Positions 1 through 6,669 of a DNA stretch of 64,000 bases are shown here, piece by piece. Position numbers and translations under genes: made by a program. Position 1 is the first letter of the stretch. Every line of letters starts with the position of its first letter. Under the pieces are notes generated by a model. The model ran no database searches. It saw nothing but the letters and a program-made list of their open reading frames with translations, and was not told where the DNA came from. Source of the DNA: Fontimonas thermophila. Its GTDB lineage: Bacteria; Pseudomonadota; Gammaproteobacteria; Nevskiales; Nevskiaceae. The DNA is taken from positions 46,399-110,398 of the forward strand of contig NZ_FOOC01000005.1 in the NCBI RefSeq assembly GCF_900113085.1. The letters run 5' to 3'.

Positions 1-63
1 TTTTCAGCGCCTTGCGATGGGGCTTGCCAGATTTTTAAAGAGCGCATGAGCTGCCTTACGACT
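1..63 (-). promoter_or_regulatory. Candidate CRISPR leader (partial)
   Basis: This is the stretch just downstream of the last adaptation gene, cut by the window edge. Read on the minus strand it is non-coding, has an AT-rich core (CTCTTTAAAAATC) and follows the cas2' stop directly, where leaders often lie. No repeat unit is visible because the sequence ends here, so the array itself is inferred, not seen. Confidence 0.4.
31..43 (-). promoter_or_regulatory. boxA-like antitermination element
   Basis: On the minus strand the sequence is GCTCTTTAAAAAT, one base different from the usual boxA core GCTCTTTAACAAT that recruits NusB/NusE to rRNA leaders. boxA elements are known in some CRISPR leaders, where they protect the long untranslated array transcript from Rho. 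The position after cas2' fits that role. The match is direct; the function is inferred. Confidence 0.4.
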
Positions 64-390
64 CTAGTCCAAAAGTGCCTGAATGGGTACCCACAATGGC
101 TTTTCCTGAAGTAAGCCCTCTCCTGCGGGCAGTGGATTGGGGCCGTAGAAGTATACGGTGGGAGGCGTCGGCAGCGGGTAGATGCGAATGTCGTCCTGTT
201 TGTCGTGGATTTGTGCGCGCAGTTGTTCGACGCTTTGGTCCAGTTCGCGCCGGGTCAGACACGGGGCGAGAAACACGGAATACTGGATGGGCACGGCGAT
301 GCCGCTGACCAGGCGGTGCACGCGCCGCCAGCGGCGGGCATCGGCGATGTCGTAGGCGATCAGATAGCCGCGGGCATCGTATTCGGACAT
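64..390 (-). CDS. cas2: Cas2-family protein, second copy (cas2')
   Basis: A 108-residue Cas2-family protein. Cas2 dimers form the core of the Cas1-Cas2 integrase that inserts spacers. The ferredoxin-like fold is recognisable from the first strand with the family Asp (LIAYDIAD, Asp14), the following helix (RRWRRVHRLV) and the QYSVF strand. The ATG at 390 starts exactly at the first Cas2-like strand; a longer reading frame upstream runs through cas1' and is not Cas2-like. It is the last gene of cas6-cas2-cas1-cas1'-cas2', 17 bases after cas1'. It differs strongly from the other Cas2 at 2169-2453, so it is not a recent duplication. It may pair with the Cas1-like protein next to it. Confidence 0.85.
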   Translation of the reverse strand: MSEYDARGYLIAYDIADARRWRRVHRLVSGIAVPIQYSVFLAPCLTRRELDQSVEQLRAQIHDKQDDIRIYPLPTPPTVYFYGPNPLPAGEGLLQEKPLWVPIQALLD

Positions 391-407
391 ATCGAATTCT
401 TGCGCAC

Positions 408-1205
408 TCAAAATCCACGTTCGACATGCTCCGCCGCGCTGCGCAGCAGGTCGCTGATGCAGCGATGCAAAAGGCCGGTGATCTGTCCACGTTGATGCTC
501 GAGTTCGTGGAGCGTCCACGGCCCGCCTGAGGACAGCGGACGGGTCTGGTCCGCCGCGCGCGCGTGGAACATGAGCAGGACAAGGCTGCGCAGGTCGGCA
601 GCCAGCGGGGCACATCGGCCATCGTCGAGGATGTAGCGCGCACGGAGTCGTCGCTCCTGGATGCACTCGGCCACAAGACCGGCAATGGCAGCGGACAGCA
701 GGGCGCGTTCCGGCGGCAACGGCGGCACAGACCGCAGGTGGTGGATGAATTGTCGTCGTAGCCGTTCGCGAGCCATGCGTGCTGCGCGTGATGACACGCC
801 AGTCTCAACCTGGCTGAGCGCCAGGGCACGGGCGTGACGTAACCAGTCGTCGTAATAGGTGCCCGATACCGGCAGGGCGAAGAATTCATCGAGCAGGTCA
901 GCGGGAGGGGCCGTAGCGGTCGTTTCAGGGAGGAGTTGTGCCCGTATTTGGCCTTGGTTATCGACAAAAACGATGGGATGGGCCTGAATCAGCGCTGCGC
1001 GCAGGGCGCCGGGGTCGAGCACGACGTGGGTCGAGTCCAGAATCAACCGGCTGACGCGGGCAAACGGGCAACGCGCCGGAGATCGATCCTGTAGCTTGAC
1101 GAGGTAGGCCGTGGCATCAGCAGCAAGGGTAGCCGGCCCGGTGGGGAACAGGTACAGCGGCTGGGCATCGGGCGCACGCCGCACTGGAGCAGGGATGGCG
1201 TTCAT
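408..1205 (-). CDS. Cas1-like protein lacking the integrase active site (cas1')
   Basis: A 265-residue protein. Its first ~95 residues read like the Cas1 N-terminal beta domain: LYLFP near 17, then VSRLILDSTHVVLD (51-64), GALRAAL, and HPIVFVDNQGQIRAQLLP (76-93). The rest is helical and Arg/His-rich. The Cas1 hallmarks are missing: no RGIEG-type Glu motif, no NxxLxYxxL helix and no H...D..E triad like those in the neighbouring Cas1. Translation is coupled to cas1 by an ATGA overlap at 1202-1205, and cas2' follows after 17 bases. The frame is intact, so it is unlikely to be a decaying remnant. It may be a structural partner in spacer integration. The Cas1 assignment rests on the N-terminal pattern only. 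Confidence 0.6.
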   Translation of the reverse strand: MNAIPAPVRRAPDAQPLYLFPTGPATLAADATAYLVKLQDRSPARCPFARVSRLILDSTHVVLDPGALRAALIQAHPIVFVDNQGQIRAQLLPETTATAPPADLLDEFFALPVSGTYYDDWLRHARALALSQVETGVSSRAARMARERLRRQFIHHLRSVPPLPPERALLSAAIAGLVAECIQERRLRARYILDDGRCAPLAADLRSLVLLMFHARAADQTRPLSSGGPWTLHELEHQRGQITGLLHRCISDLLRSAAEHVERGF

Positions 1206-2164
1206 GTGCCGTGCTCCGCGGTTGCGGTATGGGCACGCAGTATCCGCACCAGGGCGCGTGTGTAGCGACGCAGGCGACGGCTCCACTGAGCCGTGGCGGT
1301 TTCGTGGGCCTGGTAGAAGATCGCACGCCCGGCTTTACCGAGCAGGACGGCGCCGCCATCGCGCGAGAAGTGTTCGGCACGAAGCTGGCGCTCGGCAAAC
1401 AGGCGCCAGACCCAGTGATCCACTTCGGCGCGCACGGGTTCGATGAGGTCGCAGGCCAGAGATTCCCGGCCATAGGCCAGATCGTGGAAGAAACCGAGGG
1501 AGGGGTCCAGTCCATGGGCATGGGCAAGACGCACGGCCTCGAAGTGCAGCAGGGTGTATGCGAGGGAAAGCACGGCGTTGACCGGGTCCCGAGGGGGACG
1601 GCGGTTGCGCTCCGTAAAGCCAAGTTCGGAGGCAAACAGTTGGGTGTACGCAGCAAAGTAAGCAGCGGCCGCAGCACCTTCGATACCCCGCAGGGTTTGA
1701 ATTGATCGCGCATCCTCAGCCAGGCTCTGCCGAAGTCGGGCGAGCCGCTCCAGAGCCTGCGTCAGCGGATAGCGCAGATCGCCGCGCAGCGTCAGGGCGT
1801 GCCCAAGCACGATGCGGCAGCGCTGGATCTTGGCGCGCACCAATACGCGCGAAAGACGCAGGCAAAAGTCTGCGTCTTCGCAGGCGCGGTATTGAGCCAG
1901 TCTCACCGAGGCATCGGCATGCGGCAGTCCCAGCACCAGCGCGGTGCGGCGGGCGTGCCGGGGCGAGAGAATGAGGGTGGCCACCCCGGCTTCGGCCAGC
2001 GCTCCAAGCACGGTGCTGTCCAGGCGCACCTTGCTTTGAATCACAGCGCGTTCGAGCAGCGCCACGGGCAGGCGCTGCAGGCGCTCGCCCTGACGCTCGA
2101 TGATCAGCGTATCCGCTTCGGCACGCAGCTCGAGGTCTTTTTGGTCCAGCCAGAGGGTGGCCAT
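1202..2164 (-). CDS. cas1: CRISPR-associated endonuclease/integrase Cas1
   Basis: A 320-residue canonical Cas1, the metal-dependent integrase that joins new spacers to the leader end of the array. The conserved elements are present: RGIEG at 159-163 (catalytic Glu162), the RPPRDPVNAVLSLAYTLL helix (189-206), HDLAYGRESLACDLIEPVR (227-245) with His227, and Asp239/Glu242 as metal ligands. Length is normal for the family. There is no reverse-transcriptase fusion. It starts 4 bases after cas2 and overlaps cas1' by ATGA, so all three are probably made from one message. Confidence 0.97.
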   Translation of the reverse strand: MATLWLDQKDLELRAEADTLIIERQGERLQRLPVALLERAVIQSKVRLDSTVLGALAEAGVATLILSPRHARRTALVLGLPHADASVRLAQYRACEDADFCLRLSRVLVRAKIQRCRIVLGHALTLRGDLRYPLTQALERLARLRQSLAEDARSIQTLRGIEGAAAAAYFAAYTQLFASELGFTERNRRPPRDPVNAVLSLAYTLLHFEAVRLAHAHGLDPSLGFFHDLAYGRESLACDLIEPVRAEVDHWVWRLFAERQLRAEHFSRDGGAVLLGKAGRAIFYQAHETATAQWSRRLRRYTRALVRILRAHTATAEHGT

Positions 2165-2168
2165 GGCT

Positions 2169-2453
2169 TCAGCCGAAATAGAAAAACTGCCCGGTCTGCG
2201 GCGGCTGGGCGCGCCCCAGGGTGAACACGCGTGCGCGCGGATCCAGATGCATCAGCAGCATGCGATCTTCTGCCGGGTCGAGCAGAACCGTGGAGTCGGC
2301 GATCAGTGCCTTGCGTTCGGCCTGGGAGAGCGGGCATTCGTGCACGGACTTCTGCCCGCCCAGCGAGTAAGCGCCAACACACTGTAAGACGCGATGGAGG
2401 CGCTCTGGATCGCGCACATCGTAGGCCACGAGGAACAGTTGACGGCTGATCAC
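2169..2453 (-). CDS. cas2: CRISPR-associated protein Cas2
   Basis: A 94-residue Cas2, the structural centre of the spacer-integration complex. The first strand FLVAYDVRDPERLHRV carries the family Asp (Asp12); a GGQKSVHECPLS segment and a C-terminal strand (QFFYF) follow. The length is typical. The start overlaps the cas6 stop by ATGA (2450-2453), and cas1 begins 4 bases beyond its stop. It is the partner expected for the canonical Cas1, while a second, dissimilar Cas2 sits at the far end of the operon. Confidence 0.93.
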   Translation of the reverse strand: MISRQLFLVAYDVRDPERLHRVLQCVGAYSLGGQKSVHECPLSQAERKALIADSTVLLDPAEDRMLLMHLDPRARVFTLGRAQPPQTGQFFYFG

Positions 2454-3412
2454 GATGCGGTCTGCTGTGCGGACTCCGTCTGTGCCACAATGCGGTAGCG
2501 GCCCAGGCCAAAGGTTGCGCCGCTACCGGCGTGGATGAGTTGACCCAGCCAGAGGTAAGGCCACAGGGCGGGGAGTTGCGCCCCGCGCAGGTCGAGCCGG
2601 CCGGCAAGCCCAAACCACGGCGCGTTGCGCCCGGGGCGTTGCAGGCGTCGCCTGCTCAGTTCGGCGTGCACCGAAATCCGCCGGGCGTCCTGCATGAGCG
2701 CGGCGAAGTCGGCGGTCCATTCGACGCCGCCATGGAAGTACGCCATCAAGGAAATACGGCGCAGCAGGTTGCCGAACAGATCGGCAAATTCGAAATGCTG
2801 CGGATCGGCATAGCGGCCCTGGTGCTTGACGCGCAGGGGCGCAAGCAGCTCGATGCGGCAGGCCGGCGGCGCCGGCGGAATCTGCGGCTCGATCAGAGGT
2901 GCCGGCGAGCGATGATGGGCCAAGGTGCCCCAGTGCGGCTCAGCATCCGCGGAAAAAGCCGTGGCGTGTTCCAGCGCGGCGAGCCGCGGGTGTTTCCGGG
3001 CATTGCGCGCAAGCGCCACCGCCGCCTGCTCGAGCGCGGCAATGAAAACGGCCAGAGTGTCATTGGCCTTGCCGATCAGCACGAATTCCACGGCAGCATC
3101 GCCGGCAGGATGCAGGACGTAAGGATGCGGCGCGGATTCGTACTTGCGCATGACCACGGCATCCCGCGGCGGCGGGGTGAACCAAAGGTATGCGAACGGG
3201 CATTCGTGATAGAGCGGGCAGGCCTTGCAGTTCGCAAGCCCGGTCACGCAGTACTGGCGCTTGAGCGCCGGACCTAGCGCGCGGCGCCAGGCATCGCCCG
3301 CGAGATCAGACTTGGCGCTGCCACGCACGACCGCTTCGGAAAAACGCGCCCGATAGCGTGCAAGGCGCAGAGAAATGCGGGTACCGAGGCCTGAGTCTGC
3401 CGTGTAGTCCAT
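2450..3412 (-). CDS. cas6: Pre-crRNA processing endoribonuclease Cas6 (RAMP)
   Basis: A 320-residue Cas6 of the PF10040 kind that cuts repeat RNA to release crRNAs for the Cmr complex. A cysteine cluster (Cys55, 62, 65, 71 in YC..NCKACPLYHEC) is typical of this subfamily. The C-terminal RAMP half has IELLAPLRVKHQGRY, FADLFGNLLRRIS and the glycine-rich loop SGATFGLGRYRI near the end. The ATG at 3412 is chosen because a much longer open frame upstream is Arg-rich antisense of the exported gene and unrelated to Cas6; an AGGA lies about 10 bases before this ATG. It leads the adaptation operon and is divergent from the gene at 3542. Confidence 0.92.
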   Translation of the reverse strand: MDYTADSGLGTRISLRLARYRARFSEAVVRGSAKSDLAGDAWRRALGPALKRQYCVTGLANCKACPLYHECPFAYLWFTPPPRDAVVMRKYESAPHPYVLHPAGDAAVEFVLIGKANDTLAVFIAALEQAAVALARNARKHPRLAALEHATAFSADAEPHWGTLAHHRSPAPLIEPQIPPAPPACRIELLAPLRVKHQGRYADPQHFEFADLFGNLLRRISLMAYFHGGVEWTADFAALMQDARRISVHAELSRRRLQRPGRNAPWFGLAGRLDLRGAQLPALWPYLWLGQLIHAGSGATFGLGRYRIVAQTESAQQTAS

Positions 3413-3541
3413 AAGACCATCCTGTCCGGGAAACCGGAAGTCCGGAGAGAACGGAAAGCTTGCCGAAAAGCGAGGTGCGCGGGGAATGCGCGTAGTCTGC
3501 GCCACGACCATCGAGCAACACGGATCGACAGAGGCATCGAC
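3413..3541. promoter_or_regulatory. Divergent intergenic region with TCCGG inverted repeats
   Basis: This separates cas6 (left) from the exported-protein gene (right), so promoters for both should lie here. An inverted repeat TCCGG-gaaa-CCGGA occupies 3425-3438 and a further TCCGGA copy lies at 3441-3446. All are within 35 bases of the cas6 ATG, so they fall in its 5' leader or promoter. No convincing -35/-10 pair was identified. Confidence 0.35.
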
Positions 3542-4126
3542 ATGAACCTGTATACGCAGATCTTCCGCGGCACGCTTGTGGCCTTTGCGCTGGCGCTGCC
3601 GATGCTCGCCCAAAGCGCGGGCAAGAAAGAACCGCTGATGCTGTTCGGCACGCCACTCAAGGACGCCACGCGCGCGCAGTTGCGCCAGACGCTGGCCAAG
3701 GCGGGCTTGGGTGTCCAGTCTGAAGATGATCGCGAACCCTGCGATCGATACAAGGTCAATGGCCAGCTCAGCGAGGCGAGCGAGTTGCTCGTGTGCTACA
3801 CCAGAGGCGACAACCGCTTTGCATTCGCCACGTACACGCTGCCCTCGTTCATGGACGTTCAGCAGGTTCAACGGGTGATCGACCGCGTAAGCGCCAAGTA
3901 CGGGCCGCCTTCCGAGCAGCATGGCACGGTAGCCGTGGGCGCGGTCACTGCGGTGTGGCATATGCCGGGAGGGACAGCGGTGGCAGTCACCCGCGACTGG
4001 CCGGACACGACGACAAAGCTCATACTCGCCGACACCGCAGCCACCAACAAGTTTTCCGCGCAAATCGAAGCCGAAGAAAAGAGCGAGCTCGAGCGGCAGG
4101 CCCTCAAGGAGGGTAACGCCTACTGA
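3542..4126 (+). CDS. Exported protein of unknown function within the CRISPR locus
   Basis: A 194-residue protein that I do not recognise. Residues 1-26 form a Sec signal peptide (a short basic start, the hydrophobic run TLVAFALALPMLA, then AQSA as the cleavage region), so it should be periplasmic. The mature part has two spaced cysteines (CDRY near 62, VCYTRGD near 84) that could form a disulfide, and a charged helical tail (AEEKSELERQALKEG). It lies between cas6 and the NE0113-type gene and shares a strand only with the latter, 89 bases downstream. Nothing in it suggests a CRISPR role, so it may be a host gene caught in the locus. Confidence 0.75.
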   Translation: MNLYTQIFRGTLVAFALALPMLAQSAGKKEPLMLFGTPLKDATRAQLRQTLAKAGLGVQSEDDREPCDRYKVNGQLSEASELLVCYTRGDNRFAFATYTLPSFMDVQQVQRVIDRVSAKYGPPSEQHGTVAVGAVTAVWHMPGGTAVAVTRDWPDTTTKLILADTAATNKFSAQIEAEEKSELERQALKEGNAY

Positions 4127-4215
4127 GCCCGGCCAAGCCGCATGATCCGGGCGTTGCCCTCGGCCCGCGCGCGGCGGAAAATCCCCGCCGGGAATCCGCA
4201 AGAGCGGACAGGGAG

Positions 4216-5406
4216 ATGGCGCATCCTGCTCCAGAGAAGACCACTACGGGCGGCGCAAAGATTCATCGGCCACAGGCCGGGCAAGAGCCGGAGCGCCCCA
4301 TCGCACCGCACGAGTATCCCCGGCGCGTGCTTTTGTGCCTGACGGGCCTGTCGCCTGCAGTGGTGACGGAAACGCTCTACGCCCTGCTCAGGCGCACGCC
4401 CGCGTTCGTGCCTACCGAGATCGTGCTGCTGACGACGAGCAAGGGCAAAAAACTGGCCGAGGAGGGGCTGGTCGGCGGTGCGCAGGACCGCATCCGCGCG
4501 GTGTTTGCCCAAAGTGTCCATGCCAACGCCGGCATGTATCCAGCCTCCGTGCAGATCCGCGTCCTGCCGGGCAGCGACCAGGCGCCACTGGAGGATATTC
4601 GCAATGCGGCCGACAGCGTCGCGGTTGGCGATTTCATCGTCGGTTGCGTGCGCGAGCTGGCCAGCGATCCGCGGTGCGCGATCCACGCCTCGCTCGCCGG
4701 CGGGCGCAAGACGATGGGCTATTACCTGGGTACGGCGATGGCGCTGTATGGCCGCGCTCAGGATAGCCTGAGCCATGTATTGATCAGCGCCCCCTTCGAC
4801 ACCTTGCCGGAGTTTTATTTTCCGCAACCCGGGTTAAAACTCGCCCTGCCCGGCGGCGGCACGGTGGATACCGGCAGCGCGCAGGTGGATCTGGTGGATC
4901 TGCCGTTCGTGCGCATGGGCGCGGATCCAAACGGCACGTCCAGGCGCACCCCACCGAGCTTCTCCGAAACCGTGGCGCGCCGCGCGCGCATGCTGGAGCC
5001 ACGCCGACTGGAATTCGCACCGGAAGATGGCATGGTGCGTATCGGCCGATCGCGCCTGGAGCTGCACCTGCCGCCGCTGCAGCTTGCGCTGTACTGGCTG
5101 ATCGCACGCCTCTGGAAGCGTGGGGATCCCATCCAACGCAAGAATCTGCCGCTCGATGAATTCCAGCGCTGCCTCAACGGGTGCAGCGCGCGCCATGCAC
5201 CCTGCGGCACCGGCGTCCAGGATCCGCAGGATTTGATCAACCAGTTCGACCGCACCCTGGCACGCCTCAACGCTGCACTCGGCCGGATCCTGGACGAGGA
5301 CTCGCCGTATCATGTGCGCCGACTCGAAAACCGCAGCGGGCGCTACGGTCTGGGGCTAGCCTCGCACGAGATCATCGAGCCGGAAGAGGCTGCTCAGCCG
5401 TTTTGA
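4216..5406 (+). CDS. NE0113-family CARF protein (putative CRISPR ring nuclease, Csm6-like)
   Basis: A 396-residue member of the Cas_NE0113 family, often annotated as CRISPR-associated ring nuclease. Such proteins carry a CARF fold that binds cyclic oligoadenylate made by Cas10, and ring nucleases degrade it to end the alarm. Signature segments are RRVLLCLTGLSPAVVTETLYAL (36-57), TEIVLLTTSKGK (67-78), HASLAGGRKTMGYYLGTAM (157-175) and DSLSHVLIS. The family region starts near residue 36, so the first ~35 residues are an extra Pro/Lys-rich extension or the true start is later. Residues ~270-390 look helical and may be a winged-helix-like tail. No HEPN RxxxxxH motif was found. The gene converges on the CARF-HEPN effector and overlaps its 3' end by 13 bases. 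Confidence 0.8.
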   Translation: MAHPAPEKTTTGGAKIHRPQAGQEPERPIAPHEYPRRVLLCLTGLSPAVVTETLYALLRRTPAFVPTEIVLLTTSKGKKLAEEGLVGGAQDRIRAVFAQSVHANAGMYPASVQIRVLPGSDQAPLEDIRNAADSVAVGDFIVGCVRELASDPRCAIHASLAGGRKTMGYYLGTAMALYGRAQDSLSHVLISAPFDTLPEFYFPQPGLKLALPGGGTVDTGSAQVDLVDLPFVRMGADPNGTSRRTPPSFSETVARRARMLEPRRLEFAPEDGMVRIGRSRLELHLPPLQLALYWLIARLWKRGDPIQRKNLPLDEFQRCLNGCSARHAPCGTGVQDPQDLINQFDRTLARLNAALGRILDEDSPYHVRRLENRSGRYGLGLASHEIIEPEEAAQPF

Positions 5407-6650
5407 TCGGGCTGGATAAGGACTGGATCCGGCATTTCCTTGCGCTCGATTTTCCCGATGATTCGATCCAGGGCCCGGCGCATCGAGGGTTCATCGAGCA
5501 GCGTCCGTTGCACCTCGCCGACGGTTCCCCGCGTGCCGTGAGCGAGCTGGTTGCGCAGGTTCTTCAGCAGGAAATAATCATCTTTGTCTTTCCTGCAAGC
5601 GGCCGCCTTGAGGGTTTCTTCGTATTCCCTGCGCTTGGCATCCCGCGCATCGAAATCTTCGATGCGGACTCCATGGATGCGGCAAACCGCCGTGATCACC
5701 GCTTCGAAGGCATAAAGCGTCGCGCGCAGATAATCGCGCCGCTCCAACGCAAGCCGCGCCAGACGGATCTGCTTTTCGGACTGGCTCTCTCCGTCGAGCC
5801 AGGCCAGGCGTTCGTCGATCGCCGGTAGCAGCAAGGCGCCCTCGGGCGCAAGCTGGGCCGTCTTAAGTGCGGAACGCGCGCGCCGCAGCTCACCCGTTGC
5901 GGCGGTAAGATTCAAGGTGTTTTCGTAATACGCCGCCTTGCGCAAGTTCTCGCAACTGTGCTCGGCCAATCCTGCCGAGCGCAGCAAGGGTTCGAGAATG
6001 CCGTAATCACCGTCTTTTTCGAAGCGGGCGAACGTTTGTATGGCGTCTGCGATTCTCAGCAGCCCAGACAGATCGAGCACCGGCGCATCTCCGGTGTCTG
6101 GATCAAAGCTGCCGTACCAGATGCCTTCGATGCGCGCCTTGCGCACCAGTTGCAGATGCAGGGCCGACAGCAAGGCGAGCATCGGCAAATGCCGAAAACC
6201 GTGGGTGACATCCAGATGCACGCAGTCTTGCTGGTTCACCTGCTCGGCCATCGCCTGCAGGATACCGGCCTGCTCGCCGAGATCGCGCGCGTAGGGAATG
6301 ATGCGCAGACAGACCTGGCAGCCCCAGGCGTCGTTGAGCAACGGCGCCATGGCGTCGAGCTGGGACTGCGTCGCTTCCTGACGCTGAACCGCCTCGATAA
6401 GCGCCAGCCGCTGCGCCTCGCCCGCTTCGAGCGTGGTGTCCCGCTCGAACAAATGATCCCACATACTGCCCACGGTGCCGAGAACCACCACGCGCTGCGG
6501 ACGCAGGCGCTGAACCAAAGCCCAACCCAAGAAGGCAACCGACTGCGTCGGTGAGCCGTCGGGGAAACGGTACGTCGTGGTGCGATAGCCTTTTTCGTCT
6601 CTGGGAGCGCGGCCCAGGAATGTAATCAATACGATGCCCATGGTTTGCAT
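5394..6650 (-). CDS. csx1: CARF-HEPN ribonuclease effector, TM1812/Csx1-type (DxTHG motif)
   Basis: A 418-residue type III accessory effector. The N-terminal ~205 residues are the TM1812-type CARF domain: ITFLGR (9-14), VVLGTVGSMWDHL (55-67), the family motif DVTHG (147-151) and GIWYGSFD. The C-terminal half is helical and carries RNQLAHG with Arg366 and His371, the R-x4-H catalytic motif of HEPN RNases. Such enzymes are switched on by cyclic oligoadenylate from Cas10 and cut RNA nonspecifically. The gene begins 19 bases after the membrane CARF/SAVED-like gene and ends overlapping the opposite-strand NE0113 gene. A second ATG lies 9 bases inside; I kept the longer frame. The subtype name is less certain than the domain assignment. 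Confidence 0.88.
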   Translation of the reverse strand: MQTMGIVLITFLGRAPRDEKGYRTTTYRFPDGSPTQSVAFLGWALVQRLRPQRVVVLGTVGSMWDHLFERDTTLEAGEAQRLALIEAVQRQEATQSQLDAMAPLLNDAWGCQVCLRIIPYARDLGEQAGILQAMAEQVNQQDCVHLDVTHGFRHLPMLALLSALHLQLVRKARIEGIWYGSFDPDTGDAPVLDLSGLLRIADAIQTFARFEKDGDYGILEPLLRSAGLAEHSCENLRKAAYYENTLNLTAATGELRRARSALKTAQLAPEGALLLPAIDERLAWLDGESQSEKQIRLARLALERRDYLRATLYAFEAVITAVCRIHGVRIEDFDARDAKRREYEETLKAAACRKDKDDYFLLKNLRNQLAHGTRGTVGEVQRTLLDEPSMRRALDRIIGKIERKEMPDPVLIQPDQNG

Positions 6651-6669
6651 TACGCCTGGGGACGGCCTC

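Noticed and set aside
408..1205. cas1' as a frameshifted or decaying copy of cas1
   Set aside because: The frame is open over 265 codons, translationally coupled, and contains no displaced catalytic motifs in other frames.
3413..4201. N-terminal extension of cas6 through the opposite-strand exported gene
   Set aside because: The extra ~263 residues resemble no Cas6 and the downstream ATG at 3412 fits the family start.
5394..6650. Calling the TM1812 protein a transcription regulator (Csa3-like CARF-HTH)
   Set aside because: The C-terminal half carries the HEPN R-x4-H motif and no helix-turn-helix pattern.
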